From NCBI RefSeq assembly GCF_947500995.1, contig NZ_CANMUA010000007.1, positions 226,111 to 290,110 of the forward strand: a DNA stretch of 64,000 nucleotides. The letters run 5' to 3'. Origin of the DNA: an uncultured Serinicoccus sp. GTDB lineage: Bacteria > Actinomycetota > Actinomycetes > Actinomycetales > Dermatophilaceae. Below are positions 37,386-46,500 of the stretch, piece by piece. Under the pieces are notes generated by a model, which was not told where the DNA came from, made no database searches, and saw only the letters and a program-made list of their open reading frames with translations. The stretch's first letter is position 1. The number at the start of each line of letters is the position of its first letter. Position numbers and translations under genes: made by a program.

Positions 37386-37391
37386 GTGCGC

Positions 37392-38654
37392 ATGAGCACC
37401 ACCGTCCAGGGACTCCTCCCGCTCCTCCTGGTCCTCGTCGTCGGCCTCGCCCTCGGATGGCTCGTCGGGTCCTCGCGGACCGGGGCGCGCCTGGCCCGCG
37501 CGGACACCGAGGTCGCCCTGGCCCACGCCGACCGGGACCGCGAGCGCTCCCGCGCCGCCGAGCTCGAGCAGGCGCTGGTCGACGCCGAGCAGGAGGGCGA
37601 GGCCGACCGCAGGACCGCCGCCGAGCTCGCTCCGTTGCGCGGCGCCCTGGAGCGGGTCGAGCGTCAGGTGCGCTCCCTCGAGCGGGACCGCCTCGAGCAG
37701 TTCGGGCAGGTGGGCGAGCACCTCGACCAGGTCGCGTCGCAGACCCGGGCGCTGCAGGAGCAGACCGCCGCCCTCTCCGGCGCGCTGTCCGCGTCCGGCA
37801 CCCGTGGCACCTGGGGCGAGGTGCAGCTGCGCCGGGTGATGGAGCACGCGGGCATGCTGGCCCGCTGCGACTTCGACGAGCAGGTGGGGGCCGTGAGCCG
37901 GCACGACGCGCGGGTGCGGCCCGACGCCGTCGTGCGGCTGCCGGGCGAGAAGGTCCTCGTGGTGGACAGCAAGGCGCCGCTGACCGCCTTCCTGCGCGCG
38001 CAGGCGCCGGAGTGCCCTCCCGGCCGGGTCGACGACCTCCTGCGCGACCACGCCGCAGCGCTGCGCGGGCACGTCGAGGCGCTCGCGGCCAAGGACTACT
38101 GGTCGGCGTTCACGACCTCGCCCGAGCTCGTCATCTGCTTCGTGCCGAGCGACGCCGTGCTCGCGGCGGCGCTACGGGCCGCCCCGGACCTCTACGACCA
38201 CGCCCAGTCGCGCAAGGTGGTGCTGGCCTCCCCCGCCACGCTGCTGGCCGTGCTGCGCGCCACCGCCCTGGCCTGGCAGCAGGACGCCCTCGCCGGCAAC
38301 GCGCGCGAGCTGCTCGCGCTGGGCACCGAGCTGCACCAGCGCCTGGGCACGGTGGGGCGCCACACCCGGGCGATGGGCTCCGCGCTGCGCCGCTCGGTCG
38401 AGACCTACAACCAGCTCGTCGGCACGCTGGAGTCCCGGGTCATGGTGACCTCGCGACGGATGAGCGAGCTGGGCCTCGTGGACTCGACGCACGACCCGCT
38501 GCCCGTGCTGGAGGTCGCTCCCCGGCCGACGGGCACGGAGTGGCTCGCCGGCGAGCTCGAGCAGGCCACCCCGGGCCGGGAGGAGCTGCCGTCCTCCGCG
38601 TCGGACGCCGGTCACGGCGCGGTGGGCGAGCCCCCGCGCAGCCGCTACGCCTGA
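37392..38654 (+). CDS. rmuC: DNA recombination protein RmuC
   Basis: A 420-residue RmuC family protein. One N-terminal membrane helix (LLPLLLVLVVGLALGWLVGS) anchors it. A coiled-coil rich in Glu, Ala and Arg follows (about residues 35-110). The nuclease-like domain has GTWGEVQLRRVMEHAGM, RPDAVVRLPGEKVLVVDSKAPL and DYWSAFTTSPELVICFVPSDAVL. The family limits inversions and rearrangement at repeats. Its end overlaps the convergent ABC ATPase gene by 10 bases. Confidence 0.92.
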   Translation: MSTTVQGLLPLLLVLVVGLALGWLVGSSRTGARLARADTEVALAHADRDRERSRAAELEQALVDAEQEGEADRRTAAELAPLRGALERVERQVRSLERDRLEQFGQVGEHLDQVASQTRALQEQTAALSGALSASGTRGTWGEVQLRRVMEHAGMLARCDFDEQVGAVSRHDARVRPDAVVRLPGEKVLVVDSKAPLTAFLRAQAPECPPGRVDDLLRDHAAALRGHVEALAAKDYWSAFTTSPELVICFVPSDAVLAAALRAAPDLYDHAQSRKVVLASPATLLAVLRATALAWQQDALAGNARELLALGTELHQRLGTVGRHTRAMGSALRRSVETYNQLVGTLESRVMVTSRRMSELGLVDSTHDPLPVLEVAPRPTGTEWLAGELEQATPGREELPSSASDAGHGAVGEPPRSRYA

Positions 38655-39412
38655 CCGATCTCCTGCAGGAACGCCCGACCCCGGGCGCTGCTGGGCTGCA
38701 GGAGGACCTTCTCGGGCGGCCCCTGCTCGGCGATGCCACCGTCGGCCAGGAGGACCACCCGGTCGGCCGCGTCACGGGCGAAGCGCATCTCGTGGGTCAC
38801 CACGACCATGGTCATCCCCTCGGAGGCCAGGTCCTTCATCACCGTGAGGACCTCCCCCACCAGCTCGGGGTCGAGGGCCGAGGTGGGCTCGTCGAAGAGC
38901 ATCAACGCCGGGTCCATGGCGAGCGCCCGGGCGATCGCCACCCGCTGCTGCTGCCCGCCGGACAGGTTGTCCGGGTAGGCCTCCGCCTTGTGGTCCAGGC
39001 CCACCCGCTCGAGCAGGGCGTGCGCCCGGTCCCGCGCCTCCGCCGCGCTGCGGCCGAGGACCTCCCGCTGCGCGACGCAGATGTTCTCCCGCACGGTCAT
39101 GTGCGGGAACAGGTTGAACGACTGGAAGACCATCCCGATCCGCGACCGGATCCCGTTCAGGTGCTTCTCGTCGTAGCTCAGCCGCTGCCCACCGACCTCG
39201 ATGCTGCCGCCGGTGATGCGCTCGAGCCCGTTGATGCAGCGCAGCAGGGTCGACTTCCCGGCACCGGAGGGGCCGATGAGGCAGACCACCTCACCCCGGG
39301 CCACGTCGAGGTCGATCCCGTCCAGCACCGTGGTGGACCCGAAGGCCTTGACGATGCCGCGCAGGCGGACGACCGGCTCCCCGCCCGTCGCCGTGCGGTC
39401 CTCGCTCGTCAT
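38645..39412 (-). CDS. Polar amino acid ABC transporter ATP-binding protein (GlnQ/HisP type)
   Basis: A 255-residue ATPase with Walker A GPSGAGKST, Q-loop MVFQSFNLFPHMTV, signature LSGGQQQRVAIARAL, Walker B ALMLFDEPTSALD and the H-loop VTHEM. This is the standard pattern of the PAAT ATPases. It is the last gene of a three-gene importer; its ATG shares a base with the permease stop (TGATG). Confidence 0.94.
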   Translation of the reverse strand: MTSEDRTATGGEPVVRLRGIVKAFGSTTVLDGIDLDVARGEVVCLIGPSGAGKSTLLRCINGLERITGGSIEVGGQRLSYDEKHLNGIRSRIGMVFQSFNLFPHMTVRENICVAQREVLGRSAAEARDRAHALLERVGLDHKAEAYPDNLSGGQQQRVAIARALAMDPALMLFDEPTSALDPELVGEVLTVMKDLASEGMTMVVVTHEMRFARDAADRVVLLADGGIAEQGPPEKVLLQPSSARGRAFLQEIGQA

Positions 39413-40110
39413 CAGACTGCTCCTTCGCTCTTGACCTTGGCCTTCGCCTGCACCTCGGGCCGACGGTGCTTGCTGAGGCGCGCCTCCAGCGTGTTCACCA
39501 GGAGGGTGAGCACCAGGACGATGGCGAGGTAGTAGATCGCCACCACCACGTAGGAGGTGAGCGGCTGGTAGGTGGACGCCGCCATGTTCTGCGACGTGCG
39601 GAACAGCTCGGTCATCCCGATGAAGGCGACCAGGGAGGAGTCCTTCACCGCGATGATGTACTGGTTGCCCAGGACCGGCAGGGTCGTCCGCAGCGCCAGC
39701 GGCGCCTGCACCCGCTTGAGGGTCTTCAGCCGCGACATCCCCAGCGACCGGGCCGCTTCGGTGAGCCCCTTCGGCACCGCCTGGAAGCCGGAGCGGATGA
39801 TCTCCGCGATGTAGGCCGAGTTGTGGAACGCCAGGGCCAGTGCGCCGGCCCAGAAGGCCGGGAGGGTGACCACGTAGGCGAGGCCGAAGTAGATGATGAA
39901 GATCTGGGTGATGAGCGGGGTCCCCCGGACCAGCCCGATGTAGGCGGTCGCGAGCCAGCGCAGGGGGCGCACCGCGCTCATCGCCAGCCAGGCGACACCG
40001 GCACCCGCCACCATGGCCAGGACCAGGGACACCGCGGTCAGGCTGAGGGTGACCCAGGTCGCCTCCAGGAACAGCGGCGCGTACTCCACGAAGAGGGAGA
40101 CGAAGTCCAC
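39412..40110 (-). CDS. Polar amino acid ABC transporter permease (HisM/GlnP type)
   Basis: A 232-residue permease with about five helices. The EAA-type motif is GLTEAARSLGMSRLKTLKRVQAPLALRTTLPVLGNQY (near residues 115-150), and the RGTPLITQIFIIYFGL segment is typical of the HEQRo subfamily. Only one permease is present, so the channel is probably a homodimer. The gene starts 10 bases after the binding-protein gene ends. Confidence 0.93.
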   Translation of the reverse strand: MDFVSLFVEYAPLFLEATWVTLSLTAVSLVLAMVAGAGVAWLAMSAVRPLRWLATAYIGLVRGTPLITQIFIIYFGLAYVVTLPAFWAGALALAFHNSAYIAEIIRSGFQAVPKGLTEAARSLGMSRLKTLKRVQAPLALRTTLPVLGNQYIIAVKDSSLVAFIGMTELFRTSQNMAASTYQPLTSYVVVAIYYLAIVLVLTLLVNTLEARLSKHRRPEVQAKAKVKSEGAV

Positions 40111-40119
40111 GGTCCTGCC

Positions 40120-40938
40120 TCAGTCGTCGGACGAGCCGGCGACGTCACCCGAGATGTCCTGGCCGAAGTAGCGTTCGCTGATCTCCGCGTAGGTGCCGTC
40201 CTCGATGATCGCCTGGAGCGCCTCGTCGAGGTCCTCCGCCAGGGCGGTGTTGCCCTTCTTGACGGCGAAGGCCGGCTCCTCGGTGTAGAGCGGGTCGCCG
40301 CACTCGACGACGTCCAGCCCGGCCTCCTCGATCTGGTGCAGCCCGACCAGCCGGTCGGTCATCACGGCGTCCAGCCGACCGGTGCCGAGGTCGCGCAGCG
40401 CCACCACGTCGGAGTCGAAGGTGCGGACCTCCCCGACCCAGTCGCCCCCCTCCTCCTCGAGGTAGTCCTGGTAGGTGGTGCCGGTGGCGACCCCCACCGT
40501 GGGGGCGTCCATCTCCGAGATCTCGGTGCACTCCGTGCCCGTCGGGACGAAGGCCTGGGCCCCGGAGCTGTAGTAGCCGCCGGTGAAGTCGACCGCCTCC
40601 GCGCGCTCCTCGGTGGGTGTCATGGAGGCGATGAGGACGTCGTACCGGTTGGCCTGGACGCCACCGATGAGCGAGGCGAAGGCGGCCGTCTCCGACTGCA
40701 TCTCCAGGCCCAGCTCCTCGGCGACCGCCGCGCCGATGTCGTAGTCGAACCCGGTGAGCTCGTTGCCCTCGAAGTAGCTGAACGGCTGGAACTCACCGCT
40801 CATCGCGACGACCAGGGTGCCGTCCTCGACCAGCTGGGGCTCTCCCCCGGCCTCGGACCCGCCGCCGTCACCACAGGCGGACAGGGCGAGCGTGGCGGCG
40901 GCGAGCGCGCCGAGGAGGGTGGTGCGGGATGCGGTCAT
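40120..40938 (-). CDS. Polar amino acid ABC transporter substrate-binding lipoprotein
   Basis: A 272-residue family 3 binding protein. The lipobox is LALSAC, with a Gly/Ser-rich linker. Binding domain motifs are LVVAMSGEFQPFSYFEGNELTGFDYDIGAAVAEELG, then DVLIASMTPTEERAEAVDFTGGYY, the region that holds the alpha-amino-acid ligands. The exact amino acid is unknown. GAGGAG lies 9 bases before the ATG. Expressed from a TATGGT box at 41039-41044. Confidence 0.92.
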   Translation of the reverse strand: MTASRTTLLGALAAATLALSACGDGGGSEAGGEPQLVEDGTLVVAMSGEFQPFSYFEGNELTGFDYDIGAAVAEELGLEMQSETAAFASLIGGVQANRYDVLIASMTPTEERAEAVDFTGGYYSSGAQAFVPTGTECTEISEMDAPTVGVATGTTYQDYLEEEGGDWVGEVRTFDSDVVALRDLGTGRLDAVMTDRLVGLHQIEEAGLDVVECGDPLYTEEPAFAVKKGNTALAEDLDEALQAIIEDGTYAEISERYFGQDISGDVAGSSDD

Positions 40939-41038
40939 GACGACGAGCTCCTCATCGGTTCAGCGGGAGCCGCCGGTCTGCGCGCTCCCTCGGGACGCCA
41001 GGCCCTCCGTCTCCCCCGACGGGACCTGGGCACCGACC

Positions 41039-41044
41039 ACCATA
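41039..41044 (-). promoter_or_regulatory. -10 box TATGGT of the amino acid importer
   Basis: TATGGT on the minus strand lies about 100 bases before the binding-protein ATG, just after the ispH hairpin. It gives a leader of about 94 bases, long for this genome. Confidence 0.45.
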
Positions 41045-41063
41045 GGGCACGCCCTGCGTGCCC
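41045..41063 (-). terminator. Hairpin 6 bases after ispH
   Basis: GGGCACGC (41045-41052) pairs perfectly with GCGTGCCC (41056-41063) around 3 bases. It follows the ispH stop on the minus strand. There is no T-tract. It abuts the next promoter's -10 box. Confidence 0.5.
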
Positions 41064-41069
41064 GACCGG

Positions 41070-42152
41070 TCAGCGCAGCGAGTCCTCGCGGCCGCTCGGG
41101 ATCGAGCTGGGGTCGTGCTGCACCTTCTTGACCTCCTGGCCGGCGGCCTTGAGGTCGCGCCGGATGTCCGTCGGCAGGGCGAAGAGCACGGACTCCTCGG
41201 CCGCGGTCACCGCCTGCACGTCCTCGAAGCCGCGCTCGGCGAGCCAGTCCAGGACGTCGCGGACCAGGACCTCCGGGACGCTCGCACCGCTGGTGACCCC
41301 CACGGTGCGGACCCCGTCCAGCCAGGCCTCGTCGATCTCGTCGGCGTAGTCCACGAGGTGGCCGTCCCGCGAGCCGTACTCCAGCGCGACCTCGACGAGC
41401 CGCTTGGAGTTGGAGGAGTTCTGGGAGCCGACGACGATCATGAGGTCGCAGTCGGTCGCCATCTGCTTGACGGCCACCTGGCGGTTCTGGGTGGCGTAGC
41501 AGATGTCGTCGCTGGGCGGGTCCTGGAGGTTGGGGAACTTCTCCCGCAGCCGGCGGACCGTCTCCATGGTCTCGTCCACGCTGAGCGTGGTCTGCGACAG
41601 CCAGACCACCTTGTCCGGGTCCCGGACCTCCACCGCGTCGACGTGCTCCGGGCTCTCGACGACCGTGATGTGGTCCGGCGCCTCACCGGCGGTGCCCTCG
41701 ACCTCCTCGTGCCCCTCGTGGCCCACGAGGAGGATGTCGTAGTCGTCACCGGCGAAGCGGACCGCCTCACGGTGCACCTTGGTGACCAGCGGGCAGGTCG
41801 CGTCGATGGTGCGCAACGAGAGCCGGGCGGCCTCCTGGTGCACGGCGGGGCTGACACCGTGCGCCGAGAAGATGACCCGCGCGCCCTCGGGCACCTCGTC
41901 GGTCTCCTCCACGAAGATCGCGCCGCGCCTCTCGAGGGTCCGCACCACGTGCTTGTTGTGCACGATCTCCTTGCGGACGTAGACCGGCGGGCCGTAGAGC
42001 TCCAGCGCCTTCTCCACCGTCACGACGGCACGGTCCACCCCGGCGCAGTAGCCACGCGGAGCCGCGAGCAGCACCCGCTTGGTGGCGGAGGAGGCGTCGG
42101 CCGGCACGTCGATCGCCTCGGTGGGTCGGGTCGAGGGCGTTGCAGAAGTCAC
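41070..42152 (-). CDS. ispH: 4-hydroxy-3-methylbut-2-enyl diphosphate reductase
   Basis: Last enzyme of the MEP pathway, giving IPP and DMAPP. The 360 residues include an N-terminal extension of about 25. The [4Fe-4S] cysteines are in [22 protein letters not shown] and [16 protein letters not shown] and the SSNSKRL motif near residue 225 are further active-site blocks. The GTG start at 42152 is exactly 6 bases after a TAGACT box, so the mRNA is leaderless. It stands alone. Confidence 0.97.
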   Translation of the reverse strand: MTSATPSTRPTEAIDVPADASSATKRVLLAAPRGYCAGVDRAVVTVEKALELYGPPVYVRKEIVHNKHVVRTLERRGAIFVEETDEVPEGARVIFSAHGVSPAVHQEAARLSLRTIDATCPLVTKVHREAVRFAGDDYDILLVGHEGHEEVEGTAGEAPDHITVVESPEHVDAVEVRDPDKVVWLSQTTLSVDETMETVRRLREKFPNLQDPPSDDICYATQNRQVAVKQMATDCDLMIVVGSQNSSNSKRLVEVALEYGSRDGHLVDYADEIDEAWLDGVRTVGVTSGASVPEVLVRDVLDWLAERGFEDVQAVTAAEESVLFALPTDIRRDLKAAGQEVKKVQHDPSSIPSGREDSLR

Positions 42153-42158
42153 CCCCTC

Positions 42159-42164
42159 AGTCTA
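42159..42164 (-). promoter_or_regulatory. -10 box TAGACT of ispH (leaderless)
   Basis: Six bases separate the box from GTG 42152 on the minus strand. Confidence 0.65.
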
Positions 42165-42197
42165 GGTGCTGCCCCTGGGCGCTCCCCGAACCCCGGG

Positions 42198-42947
42198 TCA
42201 GCGCGATCGGGCCTGCTCCCACGCATGCCGGAGCGCCACCGCGACCGGCTCGGGGTGGGTGGCCGGCATGAGGTGGGACGCCCGCGGGACGGTGACGACG
42301 CGCACCTGCCGGCACGCCGCGGCATACCGCTCGACGTGCAGGCGCATCTGGTCGAACTGGCCGTTGACCAGCGTCACCGGCACGTCCACCGACGTCAGCA
42401 GCTGCGGCCCGCCACCGGACATCACCAGCTCCCAGGCTGCGGGCAGCGCGGCGTAGGCGGCGCCGTCGGGGAGCAACCGGGCGTGCTCGCCCCGGGCCCC
42501 GAGGACGCGCATGACCGCGTTGACGGCTCGCGCCATCCGGTCGGGACCCACCAGCGGCAGGACCCGCGCGAAGCCGCGGTAGACCCCGGCCAGCCGGCTG
42601 CGCGGGTCGGCCGTCGCGCCCAGGAGGACCAGCCCGCCGAGCTGCCCGGGGTGCTGGTCGGCCCACATCATCGACAGGTACCCGCCCAGGCTGTGGCCGC
42701 ACAGGACCGGCGGCGCACCGCCGGCCGCCTCCCGCGCCCGGCGCACGGCCTGCCCGATCGTGTCCAGCGCCGCCGGCGCGGTGAAGTCCTCCCCCACCCG
42801 CCGTCCGTGGCCCGGCAGGTCCACCGTGACGAGCTCCACGTCGGGCAGCAGACCGCGGTAGGGCTCCCACTGCGCCGCGCTCATGCGGGTGCCGTGGACC
42901 AGCACCACGGCGGGTCGTGCCCGTGACCCGGGCTCGCTCGCGTCCAT
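42198..42947 (-). CDS. Alpha/beta hydrolase
   Basis: A 249-residue alpha/beta hydrolase. VVLVHGTRMSAAQWEPY gives the oxyanion region, CGHSLGGYLSMMW the nucleophile serine, VNGQFDQM the acid region, and RASHLMPATHPE the histidine. It resembles general esterases of this fold. ATG 42947 is chosen because CAGACT (42954-42959) lies 6 bases before it. It is divergent from xseA, each with its own leaderless promoter. Confidence 0.85.
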   Translation of the reverse strand: MDASEPGSRARPAVVLVHGTRMSAAQWEPYRGLLPDVELVTVDLPGHGRRVGEDFTAPAALDTIGQAVRRAREAAGGAPPVLCGHSLGGYLSMMWADQHPGQLGGLVLLGATADPRSRLAGVYRGFARVLPLVGPDRMARAVNAVMRVLGARGEHARLLPDGAAYAALPAAWELVMSGGGPQLLTSVDVPVTLVNGQFDQMRLHVERYAAACRQVRVVTVPRASHLMPATHPEPVAVALRHAWEQARSR

Positions 42948-42953
42948 GGCGGG

Positions 42954-42959
42954 AGTCTG
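42954..42959 (-). promoter_or_regulatory. -10 box CAGACT (leaderless)
   Basis: Minus strand, 6 bases before ATG 42947. Confidence 0.5.
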
Positions 42960-43041
42960 CCCTGCCGGGTCGACCGCCTGCTGACCGACCGGCGACCCCA
43001 CGGCCCCGGCCGCACCTCCACGGCCGGCGGGGCACGCGGCA

Positions 43042-43047
43042 TACCCT
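43042..43047 (+). promoter_or_regulatory. -10 box TACCCT of xseA (leaderless)
   Basis: TACCCT, 6 bases, GTG 43054. The box is part of a GGCATACC octamer. Confidence 0.6.
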
Positions 43048-43053
43048 GAGGCG

Positions 43054-44289
43054 GTGCCCCCACCCGAGCTGCCGCAGACCGCCAGGGAGACGACCGCCGC
43101 CGCCCCGTGGCCGGTGCGGACCCTGTCGATGAAGATCAGCGACTACGTCGACAAGATGTCCCCGCTGTGGGTCGAGGGGCAGATCGTGCAGCTCAACCGC
43201 CGTCCGGGCATGTCCACCGCCTTCCTGACCCTGCGCGACACCGACGTCGACATGTCGCTCTCGGTCGCCATCCCGACCGGGGCGCTGGACGCCATGCCCG
43301 CGCCGGCGGAGACCGGCGCGCGGGTGGTCGTGCACGCCAAGCCGACGTTCTGGACCAAGCGGGGCACCCTGCAGATGGAGGCGCGGCAGATGCGCCACGT
43401 CGGGGTCGGCGAGCTCCTGGCCCGGCTGGAGCACCTGCGTCAGCTCCTGCGCAGCGAGGGCGTCTTCGACGCCTCCCGGAAGCGGCCGCTGCCCTTCCTC
43501 CCCCGCCGCATCGGGCTGGTCACCGGCCGCGCGACCGCCGCCGAGCGGGACGTCCTGGCGGGCGTGGCGCGCCGCTGGCCGGCGGCCGTCGTGAACGTGC
43601 GCCAGGTGCCGGTGCAGGGTGCCGAGACCGTCACCGCGGTCACGGCCGCCCTGCGCGAGCTCGACGAGGACCCGGCGGTCGAGGTCATCGTCATCGCCCG
43701 CGGCGGAGGATCCTTCGAGGACCTGCTCCCCTTCTCCAACGAGGCGCTCGTGCGGGCCGTCGCGGCGGCCCGCACCCCGGTGGTGTCCGCGATCGGCCAC
43801 GAGAGCGACACCCCGCTGCTGGACTTCGTGGCCGACCTGCGGGCGTCCACCCCGACCCACGCCGCCGCGGCCGTGGTCCCCGACGTCGCCGACGAGCTCG
43901 CCGGGCTGCGCACCGTGACCGCCCGCGGCCGGCGCGCCCTGCTCACCCGGCTCGCCCGCGAGCGGGAACGGCTGCGGGACCTCATGGCCCGACCGGTCAT
44001 GGCCGACCGCGCCGCGATCGTGGCGCAGCACCGCCGCGACGTCGCCGAGCTGCACGCCCGTGGCCGGGCGGCCCTGGCCTCCCGGCTCGAGCGCGAGCGG
44101 GACCGCAGCGACCAGCTGCTGCGCCACCTGCGGGCGGTCTCGCCGCAGCACACGCTCGAGCGGGGGTATGCCGTGGTGCGCCACGGCAGCGGCGCCATCG
44201 TCCGCGACCGGGACGAGGTGGACGCCGGGGAGATGCTGCGCGTGACCGTGGCCCGCGGCGACTTCGCCGTCCGACCCGTCACCCAGTAA
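43054..44289 (+). CDS. xseA: Exodeoxyribonuclease VII large subunit
   Basis: A 411-residue XseA. The N-terminal OB-fold has MSPLWVEGQIVQLNRR and AFLTLRDTDVDMSLSV. The nuclease domain has PRRIGLVTGRATAAERDVL, VIVIARGGGSFEDLLPFSNEALVRAVAA and SAIGHESDTPLLDFVADLRASTPTHAA. A coiled-coil follows, then a short C-terminal segment with ERGYAVVRHGSGAIV. With XseB it degrades single-stranded DNA to short oligonucleotides. Confidence 0.96.
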   Translation: MPPPELPQTARETTAAAPWPVRTLSMKISDYVDKMSPLWVEGQIVQLNRRPGMSTAFLTLRDTDVDMSLSVAIPTGALDAMPAPAETGARVVVHAKPTFWTKRGTLQMEARQMRHVGVGELLARLEHLRQLLRSEGVFDASRKRPLPFLPRRIGLVTGRATAAERDVLAGVARRWPAAVVNVRQVPVQGAETVTAVTAALRELDEDPAVEVIVIARGGGSFEDLLPFSNEALVRAVAAARTPVVSAIGHESDTPLLDFVADLRASTPTHAAAAVVPDVADELAGLRTVTARGRRALLTRLARERERLRDLMARPVMADRAAIVAQHRRDVAELHARGRAALASRLERERDRSDQLLRHLRAVSPQHTLERGYAVVRHGSGAIVRDRDEVDAGEMLRVTVARGDFAVRPVTQ

Positions 44290-44301
44290 CCACAGGAGCC
44301 G

Positions 44302-44369
44302 CACGGTGCGGGGAAACACCCCTCCGACGGGGTGATACCGCCCGCTGGCGCGCACATCCCCGCACCGTG
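44302..44369 (+). repeat. Long inverted repeat with an inner hairpin between xseA and xseB
   Basis: Outer arms CACGGTGCGGGGA (44302-44314) and its exact complement (44357-44369) are 13 bp. Inside lies a second perfect stem, CACCCC (44317-44322) with GGGGTG (44329-44334). The element starts 13 bases after the xseA stop. It could end the xseA transcript or be a structured RNA. The outer loop of 42 bases is large for a simple terminator. Confidence 0.6.
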
Positions 44370-44429
44370 GGGGGCAGGCGTGGTCCGTGGGACGGTCGCC
44401 GGGCGCTCCCCGCACGTCTCTCGGCGGCG

Positions 44430-44435
44430 TACGGT
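44430..44435 (+). promoter_or_regulatory. -10 box TACGGT of xseB (leaderless)
   Basis: TACGGT, 6 bases, GTG 44442. It gives xseB a transcript independent of xseA. Confidence 0.6.
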
Positions 44436-44441
44436 GGTGCG

Positions 44442-44735
44442 GTGACTTCTGACGACAGCACGACGACCGCAGACCTCACCCCCGTCGGCGACCTCAGCTA
44501 CGAGCAGGCCCGCGACGAGCTCGTCGCGCTCGTGTCCCGCATCGAGTCCGGTCAGGTGCCGCTGGAGGAGGCCATGGGGCTGTGGGAGCGCGGCGAGGAG
44601 CTGGCCGCCCACTGCCAGGGCAAGCTCGACGCCGCCCAGGAGACGCTGGACCGGGCGACCGACCGTGGCGAGGGGGTCGGCGGCGACGGCGGCACCGACG
44701 AGACCGCGCCGGCGCAGGCCACCGACCAGCCCTGA
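44442..44735 (+). CDS. xseB: Exodeoxyribonuclease VII small subunit
   Basis: A 97-residue XseB. The conserved core is LSYEQARDELVALVSRIESGQVPLEEAMGLWERGEELAAHCQGKLDAAQETL (in pieces, residues 18-70), followed by a Gly/Glu/Thr-rich tail. GTG 44442 gives the usual short acidic N terminus and matches the leaderless promoter. Confidence 0.93.
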   Translation: MTSDDSTTTADLTPVGDLSYEQARDELVALVSRIESGQVPLEEAMGLWERGEELAAHCQGKLDAAQETLDRATDRGEGVGGDGGTDETAPAQATDQP

Positions 44736-44784
44736 CGCGCACGGACGACGCGCCTGACCGAGGCCGCCCGGGGGCTCGGCCTGC

Positions 44785-45387
44785 CTAGTCGCGTGCCTCG
44801 ACGCTGGCCAGCAGCTCGACGGCCTCCGCCTCCTGCGCCGTGCCGTGCACGACCACCGTCGTCCCGTCGGCGTCCTGCGGGCCGAGCAACCAGCCGTTCT
44901 CGGCGTTGCCGGACTCCGCCTCCCAGACCTGCCAGGGGTGCTCCCCCGTGGGCCCGGTGAGCTCGGTCTCCCCGACGCGGTCGGCCCCGGCCAGCACCGC
45001 GTCCTGCCAGGCCTGGTCCACCCCGGCACCCTGGTGCAGGGCGAGGTACTCCCCCTGCGGGGTGACGTAGGAGATGTGCCAGGTCGGCACCTGCTCCAGC
45101 GGCTCGAACCAGACGACCGTCGGGGTCCAGCCCTCGCCGGGGTCCGGCACCCACACCGGCCAGTCCGCCTGCGCCGCGGCGTACGAGGCCGTGCTGCCGA
45201 CCTCCACCTCGCGGCCCTGCTGCTCGGAAGGGTTGTAGGTCAGCGACCACCACACGAGCACCACGGCGAGCACCAGCAGCGTGGAGTAGACCATGTTGCC
45301 CACCGTGTAGGAGGCCAACCTCTGCCGGCGCCGGTCCGGTGCGGGTCCGCCGGGCGGGGCGGGGGTGGTCTGCGACGGGGTGCTCAC
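44785..45387 (-). CDS. DUF4245 domain-containing membrane-anchored protein
   Basis: A 200-residue actinobacterial DUF4245 protein, function unknown. It has a Pro-rich cytoplasmic N terminus, one membrane helix (about residues 30-50, MVYSTLLVLAVVLVWWSL), then an extracytoplasmic domain with WPVWVPDPGEGWTPTVVWFEP and TWHISYVTPQGEYLALHQGAG. The gene often sits beside glpX in this phylum, as here. The GTG start lies 6 bases after a GACCAT box (45394-45399). Confidence 0.87.
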   Translation of the reverse strand: MSTPSQTTPAPPGGPAPDRRRQRLASYTVGNMVYSTLLVLAVVLVWWSLTYNPSEQQGREVEVGSTASYAAAQADWPVWVPDPGEGWTPTVVWFEPLEQVPTWHISYVTPQGEYLALHQGAGVDQAWQDAVLAGADRVGETELTGPTGEHPWQVWEAESGNAENGWLLGPQDADGTTVVVHGTAQEAEAVELLASVEARD

Positions 45388-45393
45388 CCCTCC

Positions 45394-45399
45394 ATGGTC
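45394..45399 (-). promoter_or_regulatory. -10-like box GACCAT of the DUF4245 gene (leaderless)
   Basis: Minus strand, 6 bases before GTG 45387. Confidence 0.4.
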
Positions 45400-45438
45400 G
45401 CACCCCCGGCATCCCGGCGGGGAGGCGAGCGCACCCGA

Positions 45439-45444
45439 TAGGGT
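45439..45444 (+). promoter_or_regulatory. -10 box TAGGGT of glpX
   Basis: TAGGGT lies 33 bases before the ATG at 45478. The leader of about 27 bases carries AAGGAGG (45466-45472), one of the best ribosome sites in the window. Confidence 0.55.
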
Positions 45445-45477
45445 GACGACAGCACCGTCTCGCCCAAGGAGGGGCCC

Positions 45478-46500
45478 ATGGCCGACCGCTCACCGAAGAC
45501 CACCGACCAGGTCCTCCCGGATCGCAACCTCGCCCTCGAGCTGGTGCGCGTCACCGAGGCCGCCGCCCTCGCCGCCGGTCGCTGGGTCGGTCGGGGCGAC
45601 AAGATCCTCGCCGACAACGCCGCCGTCGAGGCCATGCGCAAGGTCATCTCGCAGGTCGCCATGGACGGCGTGGTGGTCATCGGGGAGGGGGAGAAGGACG
45701 AGGCCCCCATGCTCTTCAACGGTGAGCAGGTGGGGGACGGCCACGGGCCCGCCGTCGACGTGGCCGTGGACCCCATCGACGGGACGACCCCGACCGCCAA
45801 GGGCATGGACAACTCGATCGCGGTGATGGCCGTGTCCGAGCGGGGCACGATGTACGACCCCTCCGCGGTCTTCTACATGGACAAGCTCGTCGTCGGCGCC
45901 GACGTCGCCGACCGGGTCGACATCCGGCTGCCGGTCGGGGAGAACCTGCGGCGGATCGCCCGCGCCAAGAAGCGGTATGTCGAGGACCTCACCGTCATCA
46001 TGCTCGACCGGCCCCGGCACGACCGCTACACCCACGAGGTGCGGGAGGCCGGTGCCCGGCTCCGCTTCATCACCGACGGCGACGTCGCGGCCGCCATCGC
46101 CGCGGCCCGCGAGAACTCCTCGGTCGACATGCTCATCGGCATCGGGGGGACCCCGGAGGGCATCATCACCGCCTGCGCCATGAAGGCCATGGGTGGGGTC
46201 ATCCAGGGACGGCTGTGGCCCAAGGACGACGACGAGCGGCAGAAGGCCGTCGACGCCGGTCACGACCTCGACCGGGTGCTCTCGACCGACGACCTCGTCA
46301 CTGGCGACAACTGCTTCTTCGTCGCGACGGGCATCACCACCGGGGAGCTCCTGGACGGGGTGAAGTACGGGTCCGGCACGGCCGTCACCCAGTCCCTGGT
46401 CATGCGCTCGCGCTCCGGCACCATCCGGGAGATCACCTCCCACCACCGCCTGGACAAGGTGGCCGCCATCGCCGACGCCCTCTCCCCGGACGCCGTCTGA
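45478..46500 (+). CDS. glpX: Class II fructose-1,6-bisphosphatase
   Basis: Gluconeogenic phosphatase of 340 residues. Metal and substrate motifs are clear: [40 protein letters not shown], the catalytic [12 protein letters not shown] region and [22 protein letters not shown] strong ribosome site precedes the ATG. The stop codon shares its last base with the start of a PfkB kinase. Confidence 0.97.
   Translation: MADRSPKTTDQVLPDRNLALELVRVTEAAALAAGRWVGRGDKILADNAAVEAMRKVISQVAMDGVVVIGEGEKDEAPMLFNGEQVGDGHGPAVDVAVDPIDGTTPTAKGMDNSIAVMAVSERGTMYDPSAVFYMDKLVVGADVADRVDIRLPVGENLRRIARAKKRYVEDLTVIMLDRPRHDRYTHEVREAGARLRFITDGDVAAAIAAARENSSVDMLIGIGGTPEGIITACAMKAMGGVIQGRLWPKDDDERQKAVDAGHDLDRVLSTDDLVTGDNCFFVATGITTGELLDGVKYGSGTAVTQSLVMRSRSGTIREITSHHRLDKVAAIADALSPDAV

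Noticed and set aside
35984..39532. Long plus-strand open frame across the LivK-like, rmuC and GlnQ-like region
   Set aside because: It runs through several real genes on both strands and has no recognisable domain.
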